DNA from: Allacma fusca
Lineage: Eukaryota; Arthropoda; Collembola; Symphypleona; Sminthuridae
Reading direction: 5' to 3'
NCBI GenBank assembly: GCA_947179485.1
Contig: OX359247.1
Location: 14,050,588 to 14,114,587, forward strand
DNA: 64,000 nt
Below are positions 49,921 through 63,100 of the stretch, one piece after another. Positions within the stretch are counted from its first letter, which is position 1. Every line of letters begins with the position of its first letter. A program made the translations under genes and the position numbers. Below the pieces are notes generated by a model, which was not told where the DNA came from, searched no databases, and saw only the letters and a program-made list of their open reading frames with translations.

Positions 49921-52900
49921 CTACACAAATCAAAATCAAGACAATTTTATTTAAAACCAGACTCCAACTCCGTATATGGGAAAATATGATTTTTTTTCAG
50001 CATACCTTGAGAGCATAGTAGCTGTACATGAAGGAATGAACGGTATAGTTCATAACGACGAACCACCGAGCAGGAGCGATGTAGTCGCCATAAGAATACC
50101 AAGCGTAAATCAAAACGGTTACGTGATGATACCTGTGGGGAAACGAAAAAGATGACATTTAAATTCTTCAAGTGAGATGCACAAGTGGAAGACTGCAGAT
50201 TTTTACAAATTGGACCAATCATCAGTACTAACCGCTCCAAAGCAAGTTTGAGTCGGCTAAATTTACAACATGATGAGATTTTTATTAAAATTGATTACAC
50301 AACAAACCCAACTTTGCACTTGAGGAATTCCCCAAGACCGATCATTAATGAATCATACCCAATCCCACGTCACACTCTCCTTTCAAATCAACTTGACATA
50401 ATGCAAACAAATTAATAGCTAGGATGCAATGGAATTGCAGCTAATACAATGCTGGGCTGGGGAACGCATTATGACTACAGGGTTTTGTTCCTATCCATGG
50501 AAGCAACTTGCTCTGAAAAGGGAACTCTAAATATAAAACGTTCCTGGAAATAACCATCCACCCTGTCACATTCAAGGAGCTCAAAGAATAAGGAAGTAGC
50601 TGCACCAAACAGCCCGAAATAGTTCCTTTATATGTTATTTTTGAATACAAAAATTAAATAGTTGTTTTCTGTTGAAAGGCGCATCAAATGCACAAGGTGC
50701 TCTTGGCATGTAATTACATAAATAAGGTTCTCACTCAAAATATAAATTCAAAGAAGGCTTTCTTAGGGAAAAAAAATGGTTGCTCACAGTGGACGTTGAG
50801 CACACGAGTAAGTATATAAATCACTAATTTATAAAAACAGAGAACATGACAGCATTTGCGCATAAACCTGCCACAACAAACTACGTGCCTTTACTATAAA
50901 CCACGGATTTACTGGGTTCGTACACTTCCACATACGTCTACATACATATGTATGAATGCAATAAACACAAGATTAAGGGGATATGCCTAGACAGGTATAT
51001 ATCGAAGATATTGTATATTATACGGGAGGATGTATATACAGATATAGATATATGTATATACATGTACAGTTAACAGAAAATTGATTGCAACATGCTCCTG
51101 TAGTTTCCAAACCAGCCTGAAGGCACTCACGAATTAAGTAACAGAGCCCGTGTTACACAGGCTGCGAAAATGCTGGATCAGGAAATACCTTGAGGACGTA
51201 TTGCTAAGTTGCATGAATGCACCGTGCATTAAGTGTTATTATGCAATTGCAGTACATGTCCACACATTGTTTATACACATGAAATGCATTGACTAATCCT
51301 GAAGGGTGAGACAGAGCCCAGACGCGAGGGTAAAGTTTCTAAGCAATAATTTCCAGACTCCATGATTGCACACATGATTCCAGAGCATCATCCCCTCACA
51401 TGAGTGAGAGTCCTCCTGTTAATTCAAATGTTGTAAAAATCATCTTCGTTGCGTATATACAAATTTCAGGGGGCTACACATCCTGATTATTAAAGGGCAT
51501 GAAGACATAACTTGCTCCGTCAGAGAGTAACGACTCATTGTATTTGAATTGGGCTTTCGAAGTTTTAAAAATGCCTATAAAACCTATCATCATATAGTTT
51601 CTCATACAAAACTGATTGTGAATCCACCGAGCCCTTTAATGTTTCACAAGAAACATGTTTTCAGGATTTTCCAATGCATTTATCGAAAAATATTGTTTAC
51701 AATCTACATATATAGGCAATAACTCATAAATATGAAAACGTAATCGCTGCAACGTGTTTGTGTAACTTTCTACGGAGTACATGGGTATGTACAGATGTAC
51801 ACATTGTGTTCACAGTGTTTACGCACCTACATACAATTGTACGTATGGAGTCTTTGTATGCATGCATAATATATGCGTGTGATTTGAGAATAAAGTCCAT
51901 AAGAGTCCAGCACTGTCAATATTTTCAACAGAATTGATACTGTAGGGGTATACATACGTATTTAGCAACAGCTGAAACAAGATAGACTCATTAGCTGCCA
52001 CATTTTTTACAAGCATTCTCCTAATCGTAATTATTTGTGAGTAGCTAAGCTGCTAAAACCTTTGCCTAATATTTAGATTTGAGTAAACACGGTCAGGGAT
52101 GATATTTGAAAGTCGAATTTTCTCTCATGTGAGACACATATGTACAAGAGCAATCTTTGAAGGTAATTCCGGGACGTACCACTTCAACCATCACACATTT
52201 TTACCGCTTGTTTACCTCCATAGTTATTACGAGGTTGCTAATTGGGGAAATACAAACTGACCAAATAAAACCTTATTTTAATCAGTGCGTCTGTGTGTGG
52301 ATACTTAGATTTGAGAAAGAACTTTTAGTTCCGAAATTTGCTTGGACCAAACATTTTTTCAAAATAAAATTTTGCAAGCGTACAAACAGATTTTAAAATA
52401 AGTTGGAATCTTAACGGAAGCCATTATGATTTACTTATGTTTCCCTATTGTTCAACACCCTTAACGTCTGTCGATTGCTTGTCTGAATTAGGGTGTGAAA
52501 TACGCTCTATTTGTCTTGCAAATAATTATCAAGGAAAAACAAATAACATTCTAATTACGGAAATCACATTCGAGGATCTTATAGATACTCGAAGTTACAT
52601 GTGTGAGGCGAGCGTCAATTTATTGAGGAAGTATGAAATTTTTGATTGCAGGAAATATTCCAGCTCCCAAAAATAAAAACATCATTGGGTGAGACGGAAA
52701 GCAGACAACGAAGAACAATCCCATTTCGTCGTCGATCCAAAGCCCAGATTTTACTGTGCACAATTAGGTTAATAAAAGGTAAATATGTAAACTTGCTAAA
52801 ACGTTTTTTGTCAACTCCCATGGGAACCCAAGATAAATAAAGGATGAGAATGAGAATTCACAACCGCATTCCTTATCCACAATGCAAATTCCGCTCTTCC

Positions 52901-53999
52901 CTTTTTTAACTCAAAAAAAAATCCCAAAAATGCTTGTAAATGGTTACACGTAGATATTTTAGCTTTAGTCAAGGTTATCTCAACTGAAGTTGTGAGACTA
53001 CAGTGACTATACACATCAACGACAGTATGGAAATGCCTATTTAAAATGGAGCAGACAAGATTTTGCAATCCTAACCTGCTCACTTCCGTATAGTCAAAAG
53101 ACACTGAAAGGTAAATAATTGAACGTGATGTTAGAAAACTCACGCAGTAGTAATCAACCCATAGAAAATGAATTTACCTAGTGATCCTTCACACCACAAA
53201 AAATGGCTCATGTCAAGAAGAAAAAAAAGGATAAATCATCATACTCACCAGTGAAGAAAGATGAGAGGTTGCTTCCTGAGAACGATGAAGGCAGTGTCAC
53301 CTAGTTCAACAACTTTGCTGAGGACGAAAGCCCAGGCCCAAAATGCAGAGTCTGGTGAGACATCTTCACTGTAGGGAAATAGACAATTTGCACTTATGAG
53401 AGAGTATATGCGAAAAATTTTGAAACCGGTTTGGTCCGAAAGGATCAAACATAATTCAACACACAAAAACTTTCCACCACATATCGACTACTATTGTATT
53501 AATTGTACAAAAAAAATCCAACGTCAGAGCCTTAATGTATGTTTATAGGTTAAGTAACTGTCAAGTAAATTCTGCAGAATTCCAAACTCCAACGTTTGTT
53601 CCGCTCATCTCCCTCCCAGCCCAATACTTTTCTGGACTAGTGGGCTATAATATACTCTACCTGAGAAATAAAATACTCACTTGGGGTATTGATTGATTGC
53701 TTCAGAATATTTATTTGTAATTGAATTAATTACCATGGAGAACAAACGGAGTGGTGCAAGCCATTAGGTCTAGCTAGTATTCCAAGTAATTCTGGAAGTG
53801 TCCGGACGGTCGCAAGTATCGAAAATACAGCTAGAGAAATATTCCAAATGGCTAATTGTTTACGGAGCACAAATGCCGGACGATTTTTCATCCAAGATTG
53901 ACCAGCAAAGATTGACAGCACATAGGCACCCGTAATGTAGAGGGATATATTCCAATTTTTCGACATCCATTCCGTTCTGGAGGTGTAGTCAAAAGGCAT
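49672..53999 (-). CDS. ELOVL6: Very-long-chain fatty acid elongase, ELOVL6/Baldspot type (four coding exons, 253 aa)
   Basis: This is the ELO-family 3-ketoacyl-CoA synthase of the ER membrane. It condenses malonyl-CoA with a fatty acyl-CoA, typically taking C16 to C18 in the ELOVL6 branch. Coding exons in gene order are 53999-53734, 53368-53249, 50132-50006 and 49920-49672, with GT-AG joins and a clean 762-base frame. Visible motifs: KVVELGDT (107-114), the histidine box HWYHH (128-132), [15 protein letters not shown] (157-171), and TCLQLSQM in the last exon. Several hydrophobic segments fit a seven-span protein. The C-terminus KAKVQ has Lys at -3 and -5, a di-lysine ER-retrieval signal. [20 protein letters not shown] near 46-65 matches the ELOVL6 signature region better than ELOVL1/4/5/7. 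The length is typical (about 265). The start is the first ATG after a TGTGTGTGTAG acceptor. Orthology to Baldspot is likely; substrate range is inferred. Confidence 0.95.
49921..50005 (-). other. ELOVL6: ELOVL6 intron 3 (85 bases)
   Basis: Short GT-AG intron with donor CTCAAG|GTATG. Confidence 0.9.
50006..50132 (-). CDS. ELOVL6: ELOVL6 exon 3 (histidine box completion)
   Basis: Codes the second half of the split Trp of the HWYHH box, then [20 protein letters not shown] and [15 protein letters not shown]. The acceptor is TTTCCCCACAG. Confidence 0.96.
50133..53248 (-). other. ELOVL6: ELOVL6 intron 2 (about 3.1 kb)
   Basis: Large AT-rich intron with no recognised gene. It contains several TACATATG-type palindromes, one exact TACATATGTA at 50943. 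Open frames within it are short and unrecognised. Confidence 0.85.
53249..53368 (-). CDS. ELOVL6: ELOVL6 exon 2 (KxxELGDT motif)
   Basis: Codes [33 protein letters not shown] and PLIFLH, then a split Trp. The acceptor is TTTCCCTACAG and the donor CACTG|GTGAGT. Confidence 0.96.
53369..53733 (-). other. ELOVL6: ELOVL6 intron 1 of the coding part (365 bases)
   Basis: GT-AG intron, donor CCATG|GTAATT. Nothing else is recognised. Confidence 0.9.
53734..53999 (-). CDS. ELOVL6: ELOVL6 exon 1 (start codon, first membrane spans)
   Basis: The exon begins at about 54007 after a (TG)n-TAG acceptor. ATG lies at 53999-53997 with AAA before it. It codes [20 protein letters not shown], a first hydrophobic span, [20 protein letters not shown], a second span, and ends SVCSP plus two bases. 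Confidence 0.93.
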
Positions 54000-54007
54000 T
54001 TTTGAAC

Positions 54008-54291
54008 CTACACACACACAATCAATGAAAATTAAAATTTTGCCTTCAAATTTTGAACGAAATTTTTCACGGAAAACTTTGAATCCCTTCCAGTAAACAA
54101 ACTATTACAATCCTAATGGGAACACCCAAATGGAAACGAATACAAATTTAGTTCAACAGGAACTACTGCGGTTCCTTCCGTCTGGTCAGGCAGAATGGTA
54201 CGAGAGAATTGACATGTTAAACACTAAAAACTGACTTAATGTCGGGAAGAAAAAAAAAATGTTGAGAGGTTAGCGTATAGTTATAACTCAC
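54008..54291 (-). other. ELOVL6: Inferred ELOVL6 intron in the 5'UTR
   Basis: Donor CTGTCAG|GTGAGT (GT at 54291-54290) and acceptor TGTGTGTGTAG (AG at 54009-54008), both on the minus strand. No ATG-led extension of the protein joins through it. Confidence 0.6.
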
Positions 54292-54447
54292 CTGACAGGG
54301 ATTAGAGAGACACGAACCAGAACCAAGTCCAACTATGTGTAAAGAGAGAGTTTATTTTGACAGGTTCACCTCTCGTCGTCAGATTCTTGAATGGGGTTGT
54401 AAGACGAAGAAGAGAAATCGCCAAGGTATGAAAGGGGATGCTGACTG
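54292..54447 (-). other. ELOVL6: Inferred noncoding first exon of ELOVL6
   Basis: Ends in a consensus donor at 54292. An initiator-like TCAGTCAG occurs on the minus strand at about 54450-54443, which would place the start near 54447. No DPE match was found at +28. Confidence 0.4.
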
Positions 54448-57400
54448 ACTCAAACTTCTTTAAGATCCTCTGTATATCCTGATCATAACGAAATTTTTTG
54501 GCTTTGAGGATTAGAGCCCCCTCATACCTTACATTCTCTCGAGATATAATCCGCACCTTCAACAACACGGACTCCTTCCTATTTACGCATGCATACGTAC
54601 ATTCACACGGACCCACATTACTTATATGTATCCTCACAGTCACTCGTACAAGTTCAGAGACACACAATCGTCCTCGGGATAGTATTTAGTTTGTAACTTT
54701 TTAACTATTAGAGTTTTTAGAGGGGGTCTTCACGACTCTTTCCTCGTGGGGTTCTTCCTGCCCGATACACAAATGTATACATACGTAATTATGTATACAC
54801 ATGCTGGCAGACAGAGACGAGAAAAAAATCCTACATATATGACTCTGGTGTTCGCAAATCTTTGGCTTGATACATTAAATTATCGCAGAGGGTGCGTTGT
54901 TGCGGGGAATCGAGAGATTTATCAATAAATCTACTCTTCATCCAAAGCCAAGGAGCTAATTAAGTAACGCTTCTTTCTTTTATGAGTGTAGTTCATGTAT
55001 GATATTGCTGTGTATCATGAGCCTCCCATTAGTGCATATACAGGGGCCAAATTATGTATAACTTTTATTTTTTTACCTATATACACAAGAGCATCTCCAT
55101 ATGTGCATCCCGTTAATAGCATTGGATGGGAGATATCATGAGAGCGTAGGGAAGGCTCCTGTATGCAAGTCAACCATCATAATTTCAGCTCACTGACAGG
55201 TCTATGACCCTATTTTTATTTGGGTTTATCCAGCTGGTCCCAGCTACAGAGTCCTGGTTGCTGTTCATTTTGACCGGGAAACTAAATGTGACCTTAAATT
55301 TTAGCTCCTTTCATTGTCTTCATATTTTACAAGGATATTGAAATAATACCCCTCTGTGGAGAACATATACATAGACACATGCAAATCAGTGCAGCCGGAG
55401 GGGTTACATTTATTCCAGTCTAAATATAAGTTGACTTGTTTTAGGTTCCTGCTTAAAAAAGGTTTTTGTTCCGTACTAACAATAAGTATTGTATCAATGA
55501 CGCTTGTCCGTGGTTCAAACTCAGTTATCTGTCATGCGGAAGAGAGTGCCTTGAGGTATTCATAAGGTAACTATAAATAATAAAATACTGGATTCTGGCC
55601 TATAATTTCTCCCTGGAAGTGTAAACATAGCTGGAGTTCATTGGGTACTATTGATGGTCGAAATTTGTAGACAGCAAGGACCCTAAGAGTCCAGTTCTCG
55701 TAGAGCAGTTAAGTTAATTTAAAATTAGGACGGACATCGGGTAATAGTAAATATAAATATCGTTCGTAAATATACAGTTACAGTGTAGGATCTATGAGGT
55801 GTTACGGCCTATAGGATGATGCTTGGAAATTAGGATTTATTCACAGCTCTAATTTTAAAAGACTGGTGGCTCGTAGTTTAATTAGTGAAATGATTGTCAT
55901 AACTGCGGGGAAGATTAAAAATGTGGACAATGAAGGGGAGTATACGATAAAATGGTGCTTACATCCCAGTTGTTTTACTTTGTGGTTGTTGTCTACTACA
56001 TGGACTTGTGTGGATACTATTGCGAGAAACTACCGCATTTTATCGGCATCGTTTGCTCCTGACTCCTGACGTCCAAACTTTGGACTTGTACGCATGGAAA
56101 TCTTCCCTGCAATTTCATGTGTAAATTCTATGTTCATCCTGACATACTGCGTGTGTTTAATCACTTACTGAAATCAGTCAGTATCTTAATTACGGGTAGG
56201 AGTATATATATTAATGTATGCTGTAAAGTCAAGATTCATTGTTTTCAAACTGAAACCATCATAATGCTAAGGCCATGCTTCACTGATATGATAAAAGTTG
56301 TGACGAGAAACATTACGAACAATGACACTACAATGGGGACTGGATTACATATGTAACATAGACATGCCAGGGTTGGAAATATGATTCGCAATCCAATCTA
56401 ATATTTAATAAATTATTATCTTTTTTATTAGTTTGGGAGTGTGGCCCATTGTGAGTAGCTCGTAAACTTCCATGTACATAGATCTATATACATATGGAAA
56501 TACATGCAGGAATTCTTAATATTTTGAAGTATTATGTTACTTTTAAAGTAGTCCGGACTCATCATGGCCACACATGATTGTAGTAATGGCGTGGGCTGTC
56601 ACACGAACAATATTTGCAAGGGATACTTTGTCTCTAATAATTAAAACTACTTGATTACATAACCCCTCAGCCCAATCCAGATTGATAATAAATTATTATT
56701 AGTACTCAAAATTATTAATACTACTTCAGTTGTGAGTCGTAAAGATGTTTATGATTGGTCACATATGTATTGTGAAGCATAGTTACCATTTTTCTATTTT
56801 TCAGAGCTTCCACTGTGATAGGGTAAGAAATAGTTTAAAACTAATTGTAAGTTCGTTTACGAATTTGGACATATCTTAAATAGACCGTTATGAAAGGGCC
56901 AGACGCCAGACTGCATTAACTTCCTTTTCTTTTACTATTCAAGTAATAAGATGTATGTACATATGTAATTATTTTGAATATGACTAGTTGTCTGTGTGTA
57001 TAGCTTGGAAACATTAGTATTTGTTTCAACAGAAAATATAGATATGGATTCAATGATTTCCTGCTACTTACAACTTTTCTACAATTATTACACCTGACTT
57101 AAATTACGCCGGATCCCATTATATCTTGGAGATATTATGTACTCCATTAAGATATTAATTTTAGAATTCTAAAATCATAAGTCAGCCTTTCCAGTTGCAT
57201 AACTAAGGCATTACAGCTCTCAATTTAACTCCATAAAGCATTGTAAACCACATGAAGTATAAAGTCAATCAGATCTTTGTTAAAAATTGCACAACAAACC
57301 TGACAAATTTTAAACTAATAAAATATATTAAGATTTTGAAGTGTAACGAAGCCAAGCCTTGCAAGGGTCTACTGACTCAGAATTCACTTAATTTGTGCAA

Positions 57401-59753
57401 ACCTTGTCAATCTTATGTAAGTATTCCTGATAATCTAAAGCACTGACCGACAAAGTTAATCTTGCGATAAAAAGCCTAATTCGCAGAAATGATGATTAAT
57501 TATATTCCTTACCATTGGGTATGTTTGGATGCATTGAGTATGTATATGTGCATATGGATACCACGTCGAAAATCCCGAAAATCTGTTTTTCTGGAGCCTG
57601 ATAACGTCCTGTTTTTACATCAAAAACAATTATGTGCATCTAGTTATAATTTGATTGTTATTTTTAGAATGGTTGAACACGAAGGTATTTTAGTATATTT
57701 TGTTATATTAAATTCAGTTGCAAAAACTGACCTTACAAGAATTGGCTAAACTAACCAAATTCACTGTATTACTTATATTCAATTTCATGTGTTGCTGAGA
57801 GAGAGAGAGACTGTCATGAGACCAGTCTTTACGCATTGACCTGGAAATAACACGTTATTAAATAATTGAATTAAATTGAAAAATGCAACCCTGACTGTGA
57901 GTCATCAAGTAGCATTCCCTACGTATCCTCCTTTTACCCAAAATAAATAAAAATTGAATTTAATTCCCATATAATACAGTATTGACTGTGTCCAAAAATC
58001 CCACATTGAAATTGCCAATAAATATTAGACAGTACATAATAATGTTACATATTGACGTTACAAAATTCTCCCATGCTGAGACACTTTCAAGACAAAAACT
58101 TCATCACGCTCCGCTCCCATTACCTTTACTAATTGCCAATTGCCATTTTCACCTCAAAAGTTATCCAACTCAATGAAAATCATAAAAAATAGTAAGTGTA
58201 AGGTTTCCATTCCACCAAAAGGGAAATGACATGACCTACTCCATTTTAACAACTTCCTCAACTCGTTTCAGTCAAGTGGATTCAACAAATCCATCTTAGT
58301 ATTTACTAATAATTAAATACACTACCAATAATTACATCACTCACATTTACATTACCTCACTCCAACCAGACATTCCTATAGTAACCCTACAGTTACATAT
58401 AAGTAATTACTATACAAAAACCATACGAATGCCCATTTCTATAACTTTATACGCATATGTATCAATAAAACTCCCCTTACAACCTTACATCACTTGGGCA
58501 AAACCTATACATTTAAAGATATTAACAGTTGCGTAAAAAAATCATTAGCCCATGTAATTCTAACTTAATACATGTTCAATACAAACAGTCTGTATAATAA
58601 TAAGACTATAAGACTGTATTTGAACTAAAATAATAAAATATATTCATAAATCTACTAAATTTCCTACACTTCTAGCTATTGCATATTAAATCCCTATTTT
58701 TTAAAGTTACTCACACAATATTCTCAACATTTACAAAAATTCCCTTAAAAAAATAATACAATTAAATGTAGTCCCTCCAACCCTAATATAACCAATTGCT
58801 TCCATTTCACCTATATTTTTTTTTAAATTTAATCAAAGACCATAAAATTTCTTTCCCAAGTTTACATTTTCAAGTTGATTAAAATAATACTTAATTACTC
58901 AATATACTCACTGATAATAATTACTACTCCAACTAATCCCTTGTCAAAAATTCCCTTTAAAATCCCAAACTACCATCCGAATTAAATCAAATCTCAACCC
59001 ATGGAATTAAATCCTACCAATTAAGTAACCATACTTTCTTTTCAATACTAATCTCCAGCCTACAAAATCCCAAAAAAGAAAGCCCTATCAAGCTCCATAG
59101 GTTCTACTATTAAGTAGATAGTCATAGGAAGCTCTATTAAAAATCTCATTCATTCCCCATTCATTCATTGTATCTACAGAGAGTCTGTTGATCCCTACGA
59201 GCCTTATTCCCACAAATGAACTATTTAACTTCCATCCAAAAAATCCCCTTTGAATTCCTCCAGTCTACCTATACAAGGTTATATAAATAGGTGTCAAGAG
59301 CCGACATGGATTCCTTCCAGGATATATTAACTATGTACATATTTAAGGTGACCACATGGGCCAACCGGCAAAATCCCGCCTGAAAGACACGTCCGTACAT
59401 AAGGGTCTCATCCGGTCGGAGGAACCTGAGACTCTTGAATTTTGGACATGAGCGGTCTGTTCTCATAGAGTCAAAGTCATAGAATGAGCTTCCCCTGTCA
59501 GGACTTTAACTTTCCTCAATAATTATTATTCCAACCCAAATCCCATGGAACTGACTACAGTCCTCCCAAAGTTTGACTTGACTGGAGGAAGTATAGTTAT
59601 TAGGGATTGGAGAAAAAATAAATGGGAAAAATTCAATTGCATATATATAAGTTATAAGTTTAAATACAGAGACCCTCCACCTCCTATGAGAGATGATAAT
59701 GGCTGACACATTGAAGTTAGTATTTTCCTTGATGGTTGGAGAATGTCTAGAAT
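54448..59753. other. Spacer between the divergent ELOVL6 and E2F genes
   Basis: About 5.3 kb without a recognised gene. Open frames are short and unremarkable. From about 57900 to 59150 the plus strand becomes very poor in G (see findings). Two exact TACATATGTA palindromes lie at 56346 and 56958. Confidence 0.6.
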
Positions 59754-59761
59754 TTTCCCGC
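59754..59761 (+). promoter_or_regulatory. E2F binding site TTTCCCGC upstream of E2F
   Basis: TTTCCCGC matches the E2F consensus TTTSSCGC exactly and lies 194 bases before the E2F start codon. A weaker relative (AATCCCGCC) is at about 59372-59380. E2F1 genes in mammals are controlled by their own product through such sites, so autoregulation is plausible here. Confidence 0.5.
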
Positions 59762-59954
59762 ATTCTCACATCTCACCCAAACATATGAGAGAAGGGGAGA
59801 GCAAGTGTGTGTAAACCAATGCATAAACAAGGTTGAGGGAAGAGCGAGAGAGAAAAAACGGACAACGAAAAGTTCCCTCCATTTCATCAAATAATGTGAA
59901 AAGTGAGGTATATTAAATTTTGGGAATTTCGTAACCACTTGTGCATAATTGAGA

Positions 59955-60114
59955 ATGCCCCGTAAGACAAATCCACTGCTCCCCACGACCCCAGTGAGGC
60001 CAGCAGGGGGTCAGGTCAGACTCAACGATGGAATTACGCCAGACACGGAGGAAGCATCTGAGGCTCTGTTGTTACTCGGTGGATCATTTGCCGAGAGTGC
60101 TGTCACACCTCAAG
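59955..60114 (+). CDS. E2F: E2F exon 1
   Basis: Codes [20 protein letters not shown] and then a [16 protein letters not shown] stretch. It has no recognised domain. The donor is CTCAAG|GTAAAT. Confidence 0.85.
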
Positions 60115-63100
60115 GTAAATTATTTTAATTGACTATTAACCCTTCCGGAAATCCCGACCATGGCTGGACGGCTCGGTGGAATTGAGAGGGCCGAGGGGGT
60201 GGTCAGCGGAGGCTGAGGATGGAGTGGGACCATACTGTGGCACTTATGGATTAGTAAATGGGAGGGATGTATTATATATAATGCGGTCTATGTATGGAGA
60301 GAGAGAGATGTGGACGGTGATGTGTGGATGTAGTGGAGCATGATGGCAGGGCATGTGTCTTAACTGTTGTAATGGATGGTCATGTATGGGCTATGACAAG
60401 GGGGGAAGGAACTGATGAGGGGATGTGTATTTGTTATTTTTTGTAGGTCAAGGCATCCCACGCCTGACACCGAAGAAACCTGATGCAAAGCGGAAACTAG
60501 ATCTGGAGCCGAAAAAGACCCGGATTGACTCTTCCCTGTCAGCTTTGACTCGCCGATTCGTCACCTTGATCCCCAATGGGGGATCACTTGATTTGAATGC
60601 CGCTGCGAGGTCTCTCCAAGTTCAAAAGAGAAGAATCTATGATATTACAAATGTTCTTGAGGGTATTGGAGTTCTCACAAAGAAATCAAAAAATAACATT
60701 CAGTGGAGGTAAGTGATGGAGTTTGTTTTTTTAGACTTGTGAGTGGGGTATATCCACTTGCTGGGGAGGTATGCTTGAGGAAGTTAGTGGGTTGAGGGAG
60801 GAGGTGGTAGGGAGTGAAGGTGAGAGTTGATTTTTGTTGGAGAGGTTCCGTGAGGTAGGTCAGTTGAAGTAGGTGGGTCATTGTGGTGGTGGTGGTGATG
60901 AGGATGATGAGGGGGGATTGATTCTTGGGGATTATTGCAGGGAGGGAGGTAATACTAGGGATGAAGTAATCATTGGGATTGAGAGATTTTTAAGTGTTTT
61001 GAGGGAGTGGACGACATGGGAGGCTGGGGAGATCGGTGGTTGAGGGATGACATAACCGATCAAGGAGATGCTGTTTTGCTTGTGACACTTTTGAATTTTT
61101 ATGTGTAGCTAAATTCTAATGGGGGTGTAGAGTCTGGAGGTTTAAGCTTTCGGTGAGAGGAGGGAGCTTGTTTTATTTAGGAGGGATTTTGAGGAGAACA
61201 TCTCGGCGGTTGAGGATCTGTCTGATCACGGATGTGGAGACTTGGGAATAGTCTTTTGAATTTTGTTGTCGTTCTTATGTAATCAAGAGCTACTCGTCAA
61301 TTATATCGTTGGTGCTGGAGCTTTGGCTTCCTAGTACAATGAATCTAGGATTCCCAATGCAGAGTTAAGCGTTGGGTATTCAGATGATGTTGGTTGTAGA
61401 GCCGGTGAAAGTTGATGAGGTTCATACTTTATCAAAAGTGAGAGTAACAACCGATGATGCTGATTCCATAGGAAATACAGCAATTGTCAGTCGCAGTGTA
61501 GGAAATAGGAGTAGGGAAACTAGATCGCTATTATTGTATCAATGGGTGCGGGTACCGTTACAGCGTTCAGCGTTCGAAAGCCATGACTAATTATTGTATC
61601 CGCTCTTCGCAGTGACAAATTGTCAACACTCGAAGGTGACAAAAGGAAGAAGAAATTAGAGTCTGATGTAGCTTACTTATCCAAAAAGGAAGAGGAAATC
61701 GATAACTGGATTTCATCCTTGGAGACCTCGATGAGGAGTATGACCGAAGAGAAGAGATGGGCTTACTTGACACATACTGACATTCGTACGATTCCCGTGT
61801 ACAAAGATCAAACCTTACTGTTAGTTAAAGCACCACCTAATACTTCTCTGACTGTTCCACCCATCGAAGAGGTAAACCAGACAACAATTTTTAACTAGAA
61901 ATAATTACGTAACCCAAACTCTTTTGTGGTGCTATGGTGCTATATTGCTATTTCATTTCAAATGCATTGCTCAGGTTGTGATAGTTAACTGTATAATTCT
62001 GGTCATTAATTTGTCAATGGTCCTGAGTCGTGATAAGTAACTACACTTTGGGAAAAGGGTGTCCATTATATGTGTGTTGGAACTTATTTTTCATACGCTT
62101 TTTCATCGCTGAGGAGGCAAGATGGTCTGGATGTATTTATGATTAGTGCGTTAAAAAACAAAGCCAATGAACCACGTGGAGTTAATCCTAAAAGGAAAAT
62201 AGACCACTTGCATCATCTGCAAGTGCAGTGTTCACTCAATTTTGTTCTTCGTCAGAACTGAATGCAGTTCGCTTTGCACTTAGGGAGGATTGCATGTCCT
62301 TCATTTTGCTGTTAAGCAAAAGACTTGTAGACCGTTTTGCTTGTTATCGAAAATGCATCCCTACATTACGTGTGTCAGCCTTTTCACCGACGATATCGTT
62401 ATGGAGTCTTAAAGTCTGAACTCGGGCGAAAAACCGGTACATGTAGTATGCAGTTAACACGGTTTCTGGGCAGTATCAACAGTTTGTGATAGTCAAAATT
62501 AAACCTTATTTTAGGAGCAATTATCTTGTATAATTTTATCATATAATCAGTTACATATTAATTTTAAAATATTATGTATATAGTTACTTCATACTTACTG
62601 ACAAATTTAACCCGCCATGATATGGGAAGTTTAAGTTTGTTCAAGGCTCCCAAATCTATAATGTAAGTATATGGCCTGCAACCTGATTTAACTTTGTTGG
62701 GAACAAGGGTAATAGTTAGATTTTAGTGTCGTATTAACTGTCCCTCCATAGTAGATTTACAATATAAATCGTAAGCCACATAGAATGAGTTCGAACAAAT
62801 TGAGTAAACTGTTGTGGAGATTTACAAGTATAGATATTAGTGGGGTACCCAAGTATGTACCCATGAACATCGTTGTGCAGTTATAAGCGGGTTAAGCTAA
62901 CAATAAGTGAGTGGTTTCGCACAGTTTATGATTCTTGATCAAATTAGGATGATTGTAATTATGGCAGACTGAGCTACGAGTAATAACACTTAACATAACT
63001 AACCTAATCAAATTTATTTTTTTCGTCATTATCAGGGTCTTCAGATGCACATGAAAGCCGAAGGGGGAGAGATCGGTGTATACCTTTGTCCTGAAGAAGA

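Noticed and set aside
54015..54017. Upstream GTG start for the elongase
   Set aside because: GTG is not a normal start in animals, and the TGTGTGTGTAG there is better read as the 3' end of a 5'UTR intron.
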